Shown here one piece after another: positions 25,284 to 34,311 of a DNA stretch of 44,234 nucleotides (its first letter is position 1; each line of letters starts with the position of its first letter). Made by a program: the position numbers and the translations under genes. Origin of the DNA: CAYMKL01 sp964390805 (GTDB taxonomy: Bacteria > Chloroflexota > Anaerolineae > VGOG01); assembly GCA_964390805.1 (NCBI GenBank), contig CAYMKL010000047.1:1-44234 (forward strand), read 5' to 3'. Under the pieces are notes generated by a model, which searched no databases, was not told the origin of the DNA, and saw only the letters and a program-made list of their open reading frames with translations.

Positions 25284-26751
25284 TCAGTTCTTCCTGGCGG
25301 CGAATGAATTCGCGGCAACCCTTCGACAAGCTCAGGGCGCCGCATTTGCGAAACCGACCTTCGTTGGTTGGAGTTTGAGTCGGAGAGGGGCTGTCCTGAG
25401 CCGGATCGAAGGGGCGCCTTCGCAGGTGTTGCCACGGTTTCAACCACCGTAGCCAGTCATGAGAGCACAGTGAGATCAGGGACTGGGTCGTACCTACAGC
25501 GGCCAATGGAATTGCCACTAGGTCAGCGGGGAAGCGCAGACGGGCACCTACGCGGTGGGAAATGGAGCCGGCAAGCAGGAAAAACACCAACACCCCGACG
25601 ACCAATAAGCCGGGTTTCCAGTCCCCGGAACGTCCAAGATGCCAGGCGCCAAGTGCAGCAACGGCCCAGATAACGACGGTGATCAGACTGCCCATCGCTC
25701 TCATCCAGGTTGGCAAGTCCCCTAAGAAGAGACGGAATGCAAACTCTTGAGGTGCGGCAAATTGCCGAAGTATCTCGGTGGCCATGAGTTCAAACGTCAA
25801 CCACGGATGTCCGCGGAGGAATTGCATCACTTCGGCTTTCTTCACCTGGTAGAGCCGGCCGTAGAAACTACGCGGAGCAGCTAATCTGTTGGCAGCCACC
25901 TTGTCGGCCTCACGTATCTTATTCGTCATGCTTGTATAGTCCGCACCTGTTTCGACTGCAAGGTAGCGTACCTGGAGGTATTCTCGAAAAGTCTCGACAC
26001 CCAACAAAGTCGGAGTGAACACACCATGGTCACGCAGGTTTCGGCTTGCGAAATAAGAGGGCAAAAGAAGCGACAATACGACAAGTATCGCAGTAATTGC
26101 ACCCCATCTCTGCTTGCTTCGGAAGAAAAGGAAACTCGCCCAAAGGATCAAACTGGCACCAGCAGTGAGGGTGGGTTTCAAGGCTTGTAAAAACCAGAGG
26201 GTGCTTGTGCTGGCAACCAAGGCTGCAAAAGATGAACGTGAGAATGTCACATAGAGCAGGTATACCCAAAATAGCACCAAATGACCAAAGACCGCATCGG
26301 CCAGGAGCATTCCCGAGAGACCCAGGGAGTTAGGGAGCAGCGCTACCAGCGTGCCGGCTATGTGCTGGGCTAAACGACTACCTCCCCACTCCTCGGTCAG
26401 TCGAACAGCGCACCAGCCGGCCAAGCCAGCAGTGATGGCTGCAACGTACAGCACCCACTGGTAGTTGCCCAGCAACGCGATGCTGGCTGCGATCAGCAGC
26501 GGATAACCCGGCGTGCGGTAAGGTTCCCAAAGATAGGGCGCGGCACTCTCGCGCGAGAATGCACCATGGTGCAGTATATTTTGGGCCGGCGCCACATACG
26601 TTACAGCGTCGCCGCTGAGGGACGGGACGGTGCGCCAACCGGGAATCAAGCTAAGCGTGATAAAAAGAAAGTGGGTGATAAAGCAGAACAGGGCATATCG
26701 CCGGGCCAGATCGTGGTTAAAGATGTTGCCTGATAGTAAGGTTGTCTTCAC
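25270..26751 (-). CDS. Polytopic membrane protein, GT39/PMT-like glycosyltransferase
   Basis: The 493 residues have about 9-11 hydrophobic segments. The first extracytoplasmic loop begins SLSGDAVTYVAPAQNILHHGAFS and continues with PYLWEPYRTPGYPLLI. This matches the GT39/ArnT-like pattern, an acidic residue near the first loop and a P-G-Y motif, so it probably uses a polyprenyl-phosphate sugar outside the membrane. The last 60 residues (PFDPAQDSPSPTQ..., ALSLSKGCREFIRR) are not membrane-like and derive from a dispersed repeat that has run into the gene end. The start is GTG overlapping the stop of the upstream GT4 (GTGA). Confidence 0.75.
   Translation of the reverse strand: MKTTLLSGNIFNHDLARRYALFCFITHFLFITLSLIPGWRTVPSLSGDAVTYVAPAQNILHHGAFSRESAAPYLWEPYRTPGYPLLIAASIALLGNYQWVLYVAAITAGLAGWCAVRLTEEWGGSRLAQHIAGTLVALLPNSLGLSGMLLADAVFGHLVLFWVYLLYVTFSRSSFAALVASTSTLWFLQALKPTLTAGASLILWASFLFFRSKQRWGAITAILVVLSLLLPSYFASRNLRDHGVFTPTLLGVETFREYLQVRYLAVETGADYTSMTNKIREADKVAANRLAAPRSFYGRLYQVKKAEVMQFLRGHPWLTFELMATEILRQFAAPQEFAFRLFLGDLPTWMRAMGSLITVVIWAVAALGAWHLGRSGDWKPGLLVVGVLVFFLLAGSISHRVGARLRFPADLVAIPLAAVGTTQSLISLCSHDWLRWLKPWQHLRRRPFDPAQDSPSPTQTPTNEGRFRKCGALSLSKGCREFIRRQEELNDPG
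25319..25414. repeat. Dispersed inverted repeat in the gene's 3' end
   Basis: CCCTTCGACAAGCTCAGGG (25319-25337) and the inverted partner CCTGAGCCGGATCGAAGGGG (25395-25414) form imperfect 17-18-bp arms around about 57 bases. On the - strand they encode FDPAQD and ALSLSKG. These peptides recur at the ends of unrelated proteins in filamentous Chloroflexota and related genomes, where the DNA acts as a dispersed palindromic repeat. Here it has replaced or extended the C-terminus of the membrane protein. Confidence 0.75.
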
Positions 26752-27866
26752 ACGGGCTTCACCTCTTGTATCAGGCTGCGGGCCAGGCTCAAGTATTGAT
26801 CTGCCACCTGAGCAGGAGAAGGAAACTCTTTGGCCGTTTCTTTGGCGTTGACACTCAACCCCCTCCGCAGTTCCGCGTCTTGCACCAGACGAACTACCAG
26901 GTCCGCCAGATCCTCAGCAGAACGGCTTCTTGCCAACAGCCCATTCTCTCCATGCGAAACCAAATGGGTACAGTCTCCAACAGGCGGTGCTACATACGGC
27001 TTCCCCCACGTCATGGCTTCGAGCACGACATTGGGGGTTCCTTCGACGCGCGAGGTGCTCAGCCCAAAATCAACGTAACGCCAGATGTCTGATCCTTTTT
27101 CAATAGCTCCAATCAGGTGGACACGTCCACCCAACCCATCTTCAACAAGTGACTTCTGCAAATCAGTATGCAAAGGCCCATCACCGACCACCAGAATCTG
27201 AAGCCGCGCTTCGCTGGCACAGGCCAGCGAAGCAACCCTAACGAGAAGGACCGGATCCTTTCGCCAGACAAGGGCACCTACCCAGGCACACCATATCGCA
27301 TCCTTAGGCGCTTCCTGGGGCCTGGGATCTACCATGCTGGCGCCTGCATCGAGGATTGCTTTGCGATCGACGGCATTGGGAATCACCCACACCTGGTCCG
27401 ATGGCACGCCAACTCGGTGTTGAAGATAGTGCCGTCCTGCCTGTGAGTTAGCGACGTAAGAGGCCGTGACGCGCTTGAGGAGCCTATCTGCCCAGAGCCC
27501 CCTGAAGCCATACCAGGACTGATTCCGTAGACAGGCGACCGCCCTGGTAGGCAGACCAAGACAAGCCAGCCGTCCATAGAAAGCTTCTGCTGAGCCAAAG
27601 CAGAGAAGCAGATCCACAGCATGGGCCGTCAACTCTTCCCGCAATCTCAAGAGTCTTTGCCAATCCAAGCTGCGATGCCAGGGTATCACAACTACGGGGA
27701 CGCCACCATCTATGAGGGGTTGATGCCAAAAGCCTCCTGAATGACAGGTAAAGACCGTTACGTGTTCTCCGCGAGAACGCAACTCCCGAGCTATCAAGTA
27801 CACCTGGCGTTCGGAACCACCTGATCCAAGTTGGCCGATTAGGAATGCGATATGCATTGTTGACAC
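26748..27866 (-). CDS. GT4 glycosyltransferase
   Basis: This 372-residue GT-B enzyme starts MHIAFLIGQLGSGGSERQVYLIA, the standard GT4 loop with the GGSE motif. RLACLGLPTRAVACLRNQ, YVANSQAGRHYL and VIPNAVD lead into the donor domain. That domain contains WVGALVWRKDPVLLVRVA, LVVGDGPLHTDL and SRVEGTPNVVLEAMTWGKPYVAPPVG, with the paired glutamates of the EX7E motif (EGTPNVVLE). It should transfer a sugar in the assembly of the repeat unit. GTG 27866 has GAGGAGC five bases upstream and is the likely start; ATG 27857 is possible. Confidence 0.88.
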   Translation of the reverse strand: MSTMHIAFLIGQLGSGGSERQVYLIARELRSRGEHVTVFTCHSGGFWHQPLIDGGVPVVVIPWHRSLDWQRLLRLREELTAHAVDLLLCFGSAEAFYGRLACLGLPTRAVACLRNQSWYGFRGLWADRLLKRVTASYVANSQAGRHYLQHRVGVPSDQVWVIPNAVDRKAILDAGASMVDPRPQEAPKDAIWCAWVGALVWRKDPVLLVRVASLACASEARLQILVVGDGPLHTDLQKSLVEDGLGGRVHLIGAIEKGSDIWRYVDFGLSTSRVEGTPNVVLEAMTWGKPYVAPPVGDCTHLVSHGENGLLARSRSAEDLADLVVRLVQDAELRRGLSVNAKETAKEFPSPAQVADQYLSLARSLIQEVKPV

Positions 27867-27874
27867 GGTGCTCC

Positions 27875-29797
27875 TCAGGCTACCTGTTGCGTAGGGCGAG
27901 GAGGCCCCTGGAGAAAGCTGGTTCCGTCAAGATAGTGGCGAGCCCATGCACCCAACATAAGTAGGCGCCAGAGAATAGATGAGAAGTCCCGCCCACGGTT
28001 AGACTGATGGGCAACGATGAGGCGCTCCACGCCCTTCAGATCCCAGAAGCCGTAGCGTCTGGCTTCATCCGAGAGCAGGCGCTCACGCACTAACGCCCGT
28101 CCTGCCGGCTGCTGAAACCATACCCCCAGAGGCACCCCGAAACCATGCTTCGCGCCATCCTGCACACTTGCCGGCAGCAAGCGTCCGCCAAGCGCTCTGA
28201 GGGGAAGTTTGCCTTTTTTCGAATTGAGGAGAGCAGCCCGGGGAAGATGGGCAGCCCATTCCACCAGCCGATAGTCCAAAAAGGGTGACCGCACTTCGAT
28301 GGAATGGGCCATAGAGGCCCGATCGACTTTGACCAGGATGTCATCTGGGAGGTACATGGCATAATCTAGGGATTGCTGCCGAGAGGTCAGGCAATGGCCA
28401 CGGCTTTGCGCCCACCTTTCCCATAAGGGTCTTCCTGCATCCTTGGCTAATGCTTTCAGGTCTGGATGCAAAACAGATGGCAGAACGGGATCTTCTGGCA
28501 CGCTGTCAAAGGCAGCGGCAAACCCCGCATCAGGCAAACCACCCTTGAGCAGGCGATGGCGCAGCAGAGAACGCTCCGACAAGAGCTGTGACAGCCACCG
28601 CAGGACCCAACCCACCGATGATGGTAAATCGGCCAGCCAACGGTAACGCTGAGTCTCGATATACCTACGGTACCCTCCAAAGGCCTCATCCCCCCCATCA
28701 CCCGATAGAAAGACGGTGGCATGTTCCGACGCGGCTTCACAGAGGGCGAAGGTGGGAAGCGCCGAGGCGTCACCGAAGGGTTCGTCGTAGAACCAGGCCA
28801 GACGATCCACATCTACCAGTCCGCTCGGCTGCTGTGAGATGACCCGATGCTCGAGTCCGGCCTGCTCGGCTGTGGCTCTTGCCAGAGAGGTCTCATCAAA
28901 GTCGTCTTCAGAAAAGCCAACAGTGAGGGCCAGAGGTTGTGTGCCCTCTGCAGACCTGGCGGCCAATGTTGCCACCAGCCCGCTGTCCAGGCCGCCCGAG
29001 AGGAAAACCCCCACAGGCACGTCGCTCCGGAGGCGGATGCGGATCGCGTCGGACGATAGGTTGAAGAGGTCTTCGAATTCATTGTGGGAGAGAGTGTCCG
29101 TGTCTGTGTGTGCATTCAGTTCCAGGTGCCAGTAAGGCGTCGGCTGTGTGCGCTCCGGCTCGTCGAGGGTGCCGGCCAGAAAGTGGCCCGGAGGCAACTT
29201 GTGGTAGCCCTCAAAGATACAGGTTTCGTTGGGTAGGTAGTTCAAGGCCAGGTATTGAGTTACGGCGACCGGATCGATTTCTCGTGTTGCGTCCGGCCAT
29301 GCCAGAAGGGCTTTCAGTTCGGAAGCGAAACGCAGTTGACCTCGGCGGATCTGGCAATAGAGCGGTTTCACCCCAAGACGGTCTCGGGCCAGCAGGTAGG
29401 TTCGTCTTTCCGCATCCACCATGGCCAGAGCAAACATGCCATTTAACCGTTCTAGTCCTTGTGCCCCCTCGCGGGCCAACACTCGCAGCAGAACCTCCGA
29501 GTCCGAGGTGCCCCGGAACATTTCTCCCTCGCGTTCTAGGTTCTCGCGAAGTTCGAGATAGTTGTAAACCTCGCCGTTGAAGACAAGCCAAAACCGCCCG
29601 TCAGAGGTGCTCATGGGCTGGTGACCCGTTGGGCTCAAATCCAGAATGCTGAGACGACAAAACCCGAGCCCATAACCTGGGCCAGACTGGAAGCCCCGAT
29701 CATCCGGTCCACGATGTCGAAGCAGCCGTGATGAAGTGGTGACAAGTTCATTGTCTGCTTCAGGCGCGTGGCCGATCCAGCCGAAAATACCACACAT
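27875..29797 (-). CDS. asnB: Asparagine synthase-like amidotransferase
   Basis: This 640-residue class II glutamine amidotransferase has Cys2 exposed after Met removal (MCGIFGWIG) and LLRHRGPDDRG (25-35). FNGEVYNYLELR (73-84) and ARDRLGVKPLY (137-147) follow. The C-terminal ATP-pyrophosphatase loop is FLSGGLDSGLVA (265-276), with LSGDGGDEAFGGY further on. It hydrolyses Gln and transfers ammonia to an ATP-activated carboxylate. In polysaccharide clusters such enzymes (WbpS-like) can amidate uronic acids, and this cluster has a uronic acid pathway; plain asparagine synthesis is the alternative. ATG 29797 is fixed by the need for Cys2; an upstream extension to 29863 overlaps the previous gene. 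Confidence 0.9.
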   Translation of the reverse strand: MCGIFGWIGHAPEADNELVTTSSRLLRHRGPDDRGFQSGPGYGLGFCRLSILDLSPTGHQPMSTSDGRFWLVFNGEVYNYLELRENLEREGEMFRGTSDSEVLLRVLAREGAQGLERLNGMFALAMVDAERRTYLLARDRLGVKPLYCQIRRGQLRFASELKALLAWPDATREIDPVAVTQYLALNYLPNETCIFEGYHKLPPGHFLAGTLDEPERTQPTPYWHLELNAHTDTDTLSHNEFEDLFNLSSDAIRIRLRSDVPVGVFLSGGLDSGLVATLAARSAEGTQPLALTVGFSEDDFDETSLARATAEQAGLEHRVISQQPSGLVDVDRLAWFYDEPFGDASALPTFALCEAASEHATVFLSGDGGDEAFGGYRRYIETQRYRWLADLPSSVGWVLRWLSQLLSERSLLRHRLLKGGLPDAGFAAAFDSVPEDPVLPSVLHPDLKALAKDAGRPLWERWAQSRGHCLTSRQQSLDYAMYLPDDILVKVDRASMAHSIEVRSPFLDYRLVEWAAHLPRAALLNSKKGKLPLRALGGRLLPASVQDGAKHGFGVPLGVWFQQPAGRALVRERLLSDEARRYGFWDLKGVERLIVAHQSNRGRDFSSILWRLLMLGAWARHYLDGTSFLQGPPRPTQQVA

Positions 29798-29804
29798 GAA
29801 CGGC

Positions 29805-30608
29805 CTATCCTTTCCGCAGGAACAGATACTCCATACCAGACTGGCGCACACATTCAAAGCCACGTATCTTCAAGAATCTCTTAACGGCTTCTGGTTTTGC
29901 ATACTCATAGGGCAAGCCGCCGAGCCAGTCCTCGATGTCGCGCAGCCAGGACATGCCGCGTGCTGTGTGGCTGTAGTCACGAATCACTCGCCACGGGTTC
30001 TGTCCATTACGTAACATCATGATAACGGAGAAAGCCGCATACCCCAGCACCATGAGGCATTTGATAGGCTCACTCTGCCGATTGTAATACCGCTTGACTC
30101 TTAACCAATGGACAGAGGACCACCTTTCGTTGTAGATAGCGATATATAACCATCCCCCCAATGATACAAGTCCAGCCACATGGTCGGTTGCTTGCCACAT
30201 GGCACCCGTGTGGTGCAATACCCCCCAAGAATAAACGAAGTTGAAGCCGGCCCCTCGGAAGGGCACGGCCAGGACACTTCCCTGGAGTATTGCCCAATTA
30301 GACGGTTTACCCTCCCTGATCCAAAGCCGACGTACACACCTTACAGCGAATGGATCAATATCCATTGAAAGCACCTGGTCCGCACCCAGACGGTGGGCAG
30401 CCAGAGAAAAGAGACCACTCCCACAGCCAGCATCGAAAAACCTCTGCCCCTGCAAGGTTTCTAACCCCGTGAACTCCTGAATGGATTGGCAGGCTGACGC
30501 AATCCGGTCCTGGCTCAAGGCAGCCAGGTACTTTTGCCAATTCTCGCCAAAAGAGAAGCTGATCACTTCGCCACTAATCTTGGCCGCCTCACGATTTACA
30601 AAGCTCAT
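29805..30608 (-). CDS. SAM-dependent methyltransferase
   Basis: This class I methyltransferase of about 267 residues has FFDAGCGSGLFSLAAHRLG as motif I, LSMDIDPFAVRC with the ribose-binding acid, and SVLAVPFRGAGFNFVYSWGVLHHTGAM spanning motifs II-III. SLGGWLYIAIYNE follows. The GVLHHTG stretch is typical of enzymes acting on small or lipid-linked substrates. ATG 30608 is preferred, as GGGGAGG stands seven bases before it; a start at 30647 adds 13 residues. It lies between the AsnB-like and the O-antigen ligase genes, so a glycan O- or N-methylation role is likely but unproven. Confidence 0.85.
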   Translation of the reverse strand: MSFVNREAAKISGEVISFSFGENWQKYLAALSQDRIASACQSIQEFTGLETLQGQRFFDAGCGSGLFSLAAHRLGADQVLSMDIDPFAVRCVRRLWIREGKPSNWAILQGSVLAVPFRGAGFNFVYSWGVLHHTGAMWQATDHVAGLVSLGGWLYIAIYNERWSSVHWLRVKRYYNRQSEPIKCLMVLGYAAFSVIMMLRNGQNPWRVIRDYSHTARGMSWLRDIEDWLGGLPYEYAKPEAVKRFLKIRGFECVRQSGMEYLFLRKG

Positions 30609-30668
30609 CAGAGCCTCCCCTTTTTGAAATGGCTTCTCAGTATTCATGGAGGCCCAATTGCAAAATGA

Positions 30669-32060
30669 TCACCCCGTTGATGTGGAGTCCGTCCGAGCCA
30701 GGCGAGCGGCCGCTAAGATCACTCCCATTAAGAACCAGGGCATACTCAACTGCCAGGCGTTTACAAAACTGGACCACAACACGATCTGTAAGAGCAGAAC
30801 CGGGGCACATCGCAATACCCAGGCTTCAACATCACTTGTATCAACCCGCACGGACTTACGCGACTCCTGCGACTCCATGTACGTACCGACCAGCACTAAC
30901 ACAAACCCGGCCAGTGCGAAAATTCCAGCTTCTACAGCAGCCCACGTAAAGGTATTGTAAGCTGACAAGAAACGGAATCCAGGACCAAGGATTGGGGCAA
31001 TAGCAAGCGCATGGCTACCGGGACCATGGCCAATAAATGGAGATTGGGATATGGCGGTCAGTTCAGCGCGCAAGTTTCTGATACGCACTTCACGACCGGT
31101 CAACACGTCTTTGGTTTCAACCTGCCAACGGTACTGTAACACATTTGAGGTAGGCAGAGCTATCAGGAAAAAGGAAGCCACAGAAATCAGGAGCAACCAC
31201 ACGGCAGGCCAGCGTATTCGGGAAGCTCTCTCCACTATGAGGAAGATCAGCATTAAAGGCACAGAAAGGAGGACTTCGCGTCGGAACTGCGACGCAAATG
31301 CCATCCAGAAGAGGAACATAGCAAGAACCAGAATGACCAACCTTTGGCGACGGTTGCTAGCTACCGAGTAGAGCCCCAAGACCAGCAAACCGGCTGGACC
31401 ACCAAGGTTGGCAGAAAATAATGCCTCACTCAACAAAGGTCCTAGTGATTGCTCGACCACCAAGCGTTGAAATGTACTACGAATGAATCCAAAGCCGTAT
31501 ACCAGGCTGACCACTAAAGTTAAAGCCGCTGATGCAACGGCAGATAGAACGTATAGGTGTACCGCATAGCGGAGTTGATCTCGGGTTCTCAGGTGAAAGT
31601 ACACAAGATATAACAGTATCACACGAGCAAATAGGCTGACAATATACTCTCGCGCATCAGGGAGCCAGATGTGGGTCAACCAGGAAATAAGATAGCCTCC
31701 CAGAAGGAGTGACAACCCGATCGTGACAAGGGGGGGCAATGCGGGCAAGCGATGGCGCTTGAGCAGAACCATAACCAAAATGCCAAAAATCGCCAACACC
31801 CCGACTAGTTTTTCTGGTTGCCCAATGCCTGGGATGTGATATGACCAGAAGATCCAGATCAAGGGGTAATAGCCAACGATCGGCAACGATGGCCAACGAG
31901 CAACTCCCGCGACTGCGAGCGTCCCACCTATTAATGTCAAGTAGAGGATGCCCCGACCAGCGGCTATTTCACGGCCCATCCAGAAACTTATCAGGGCGCC
32001 AATAACGGCCAACAGAGCACTACTATCAACAAAGTTGCGGATCAATGAACGTGGATTCAA
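30669..32060 (-). CDS. O-antigen ligase/polymerase (Wzy/WaaL-like)
   Basis: This 463-residue integral membrane protein has about 11-12 hydrophobic helices. The large periplasmic loop after about residue 320 contains REVRIRNLRAELTAISQSPFIGHGPGSH, a layout typical of Wzy_C/O-antigen ligase family proteins, with Arg and His/Gly positioned in PFIGHGPG. It would polymerise repeat units or ligate the finished glycan to an acceptor on the periplasmic side. Ligase versus polymerase cannot be told. The TTG start overlaps the upstream stop (TTGA), with AGGAGGGG before it. Confidence 0.85.
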   Translation of the reverse strand: MNPRSLIRNFVDSSALLAVIGALISFWMGREIAAGRGILYLTLIGGTLAVAGVARWPSLPIVGYYPLIWIFWSYHIPGIGQPEKLVGVLAIFGILVMVLLKRHRLPALPPLVTIGLSLLLGGYLISWLTHIWLPDAREYIVSLFARVILLYLVYFHLRTRDQLRYAVHLYVLSAVASAALTLVVSLVYGFGFIRSTFQRLVVEQSLGPLLSEALFSANLGGPAGLLVLGLYSVASNRRQRLVILVLAMFLFWMAFASQFRREVLLSVPLMLIFLIVERASRIRWPAVWLLLISVASFFLIALPTSNVLQYRWQVETKDVLTGREVRIRNLRAELTAISQSPFIGHGPGSHALAIAPILGPGFRFLSAYNTFTWAAVEAGIFALAGFVLVLVGTYMESQESRKSVRVDTSDVEAWVLRCAPVLLLQIVLWSSFVNAWQLSMPWFLMGVILAAARLARTDSTSTG

Positions 32061-33094
32061 GAAGGATTCCCCTCCTGTTGTTCCATCATCAAGTGAGATT
32101 TAGCGCTTTGCGGACCCATCACGTTCCGGGTCGCTGCCGCATCAACATAACGCCATTTTAGTAATCCTTTCGCTATACGCACGCGTTGCTGAAACTGCGC
32201 CCAGGAAAGTTGGCCAACGGTAATTCTAAGGAGCGAAGCAATGATCAACCACGGCGCGCCTATGACGCGCATAAACAATTTGTAGATTGCCGCGTGTAAT
32301 AATCCAAAAGATTGATGAAAATAATATTGAATGCTTAATGTTGCATTAACAAAGGTGTATTCAAGATTTTGAATAGAACTCTGCCCGAAATAATGCGCCA
32401 CCTTGGCATCATGAACATATACAACTTGCCACCCAGCCTCGCGTACGCGATGGCACCATTCAATGTCTTCACCACAATGGAAAAAATGCCCATCTAACGG
32501 TCCAACATCCAGCAGGGTAGAGCGACGAATCAGCATCACAGCTCCGGAAACAGCCTCTACTTCCTGTGTCACTCTGTAATCATAGGGATAAGCCAGTCGG
32601 TGCCGAAGATAAGGGCCAATGAACGGTACACGTCCACCTGGCAAGGTCGCTAGAAAGAGCTCACTAACCAGGGTAGGTAAGCGGCGCGCACAGGTTAATT
32701 GGGTTGTTCCATCTGGATGGACGAGGCGGGGACCTGCCATTCCACACCATGGATTCCGCTCCATGTAACCGATAAGCTTGTGGAAGCATCCGGGGGAGAC
32801 AACAGTATCAGGGTTTAAGAGCATTATATACTTACCCTGCACTATACTTAGCGCTTGATTGTTAGCTGAAGCAAATCCACGGTTTTCTCGGTTTGCAATA
32901 AGTCGTACCCACGGGAAGCTTCTCTCGATTCTCTCTACTGTATTGTCAGAAGAAGCATTGTCTACAACGATCGCCTCCAGGTTACTGACTTCGCTAGAGT
33001 TGTTCTCAATTGAGTGCAAGCAAGACTCTAGTAAATCAGCAACATTCCAACTCACAATGACTATGGATAGCTCAATTCCGTCCTCTGCGATCAT
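32057..33094 (-). CDS. GT2 glycosyltransferase (rhamnosyltransferase-like)
   Basis: This 345-residue GT-A enzyme of family 2 has LSIVIVSWNVADLLESCL (9-26), VVDNASSDNT (42-51) and ENRGFASANNQAL. The DxD-like YIMLLNPDTVVSPG binds metal and nucleotide. GAVMLIRRSTLLDVGPLDGHFFHCGEDIEWCHR carries the GEDIEWC catalytic acid region. This arrangement is typical of dTDP-rhamnosyl transferases. The ATG overlaps the stop of the following membrane-protein gene (ATGA). The gene and the next one are visibly richer in A/T than those on either side. Confidence 0.88.
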   Translation of the reverse strand: MIAEDGIELSIVIVSWNVADLLESCLHSIENNSSEVSNLEAIVVDNASSDNTVERIERSFPWVRLIANRENRGFASANNQALSIVQGKYIMLLNPDTVVSPGCFHKLIGYMERNPWCGMAGPRLVHPDGTTQLTCARRLPTLVSELFLATLPGGRVPFIGPYLRHRLAYPYDYRVTQEVEAVSGAVMLIRRSTLLDVGPLDGHFFHCGEDIEWCHRVREAGWQVVYVHDAKVAHYFGQSSIQNLEYTFVNATLSIQYYFHQSFGLLHAAIYKLFMRVIGAPWLIIASLLRITVGQLSWAQFQQRVRIAKGLLKWRYVDAAATRNVMGPQSAKSHLMMEQQEGNPS

Positions 33095-34308
33095 AGAAAC
33101 TCAGCAGCACAAATCCAAGCTTGTGTATAGCTAATGAGTGTGAATGCGACGAACGTCAAAAGAAACACGTAGAGAAAGGCTTTTTGCTTAATTGCAGAGA
33201 AGGCTTCGTGCAAGAGTACGGAAGCGGCTGGGTATATGACGGGGAAAAAGTCGGAACCATGACGCGGTATGAAAAAACCGCCTAGTGTTAGAAACAGGAA
33301 GAACAATGGCACATAAATACTGGCGAAGGTAAACAAACGACGATATCGTTTTCTATGTACAGGATTCATATAGAAACCTATTACTGAAATCGTTACAATA
33401 GGACCGGCGGAGTTAAACATAACCTTCGGGAAATTAACAAGGTTGACGGTAAGTTGTCGAATAGTATCTTGAAGTCCGTTGACAGAGAGCAACCTGCTGG
33501 TGAGAAACCCAAAGACCCCCGCTTCTCCAAGATGGTAGTCCACGAAACTGTCTCCGGTGACGAGTTCATAAGCCCGCTGCCATAGAAACATCGGAATAAA
33601 GAAAACTACAAATCCCATTAATAAAACGCGCAATCTGACTCCCTGTACGATTCCCCATAGCAGGTAAATAAATGGCAATATGTAATATGCTTTCATCATC
33701 AACAACACGCCAAATGCAAGAGAGAACAAAGTATGTTTCTTGTATCCAGAGTCTGGTCTCAATAACCACAGGAAAAACAGGAAACCGAAAACCAAGACCA
33801 ATCCACCCATTTGATTAACAGGGTGATAAGACCAGGCGAAGGCATAACTGGAAGTGGACCACAGAATGGAGGATAGGAGAGATATTCGTCTATCATTAGT
33901 CAATAAGTACGTGAAACCATACAAAAGTAGACTGGTCAAAGCAAAGGAAAATGCGTTCGCTATCAGCAAGCCGGCGATAGTAGCCAGCTTGACACTAGTA
34001 ATCCCACCCGCTCTAGTAGGGCTTGAAACCGAGATGTCATCTACTAAAAGTCTTACCGGTTGCGCGAAAAGCCAGCCTAAATATGCGAACAAAGGCCTAT
34101 TAGCCAGAATATGTCCCTTGAGATTACCAATTGGCTTATCAGCCAGGCTAATCCATAGCGTTAGATCGGTATTGTAGTGATATGGTGCAGGGCCGTAAGT
34201 AGACTTGCAATCGTGGGGTCTGATAACAAATGCAAGTATAAGTACAAATCCACAGATGATAACTACAACGATGTAGTCTCTAAGGTTTGGCTTGACGTTT
34301 GTAAGCAT
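33091..34308 (-). CDS. Polytopic membrane protein of unknown specificity
   Basis: The 405 residues have about nine to ten membrane helices. The first loop contains CKSTYGPAPYHYNTDLTLWISLADKP and no clear DE-type motif. A short loop, SFVDYHLGEAGVFGFLTSRLL, lies midway, and the protein ends in a hydrophobic tail. The layout (N-terminal helix, long first outer loop, many helices) is like GT-C glycosyltransferases, but no definite catalytic acid was found. A flippase role is less likely because the loops do not resemble Wzx. Base composition is clearly A/T-richer than neighbours, so this gene and the previous one may be acquired. It starts three bases after the upstream stop. Confidence 0.65.
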   Translation of the reverse strand: MLTNVKPNLRDYIVVVIICGFVLILAFVIRPHDCKSTYGPAPYHYNTDLTLWISLADKPIGNLKGHILANRPLFAYLGWLFAQPVRLLVDDISVSSPTRAGGITSVKLATIAGLLIANAFSFALTSLLLYGFTYLLTNDRRISLLSSILWSTSSYAFAWSYHPVNQMGGLVLVFGFLFFLWLLRPDSGYKKHTLFSLAFGVLLMMKAYYILPFIYLLWGIVQGVRLRVLLMGFVVFFIPMFLWQRAYELVTGDSFVDYHLGEAGVFGFLTSRLLSVNGLQDTIRQLTVNLVNFPKVMFNSAGPIVTISVIGFYMNPVHRKRYRRLFTFASIYVPLFFLFLTLGGFFIPRHGSDFFPVIYPAASVLLHEAFSAIKQKAFLYVFLLTFVAFTLISYTQAWICAAEFL

Positions 34309-34311
34309 CCG

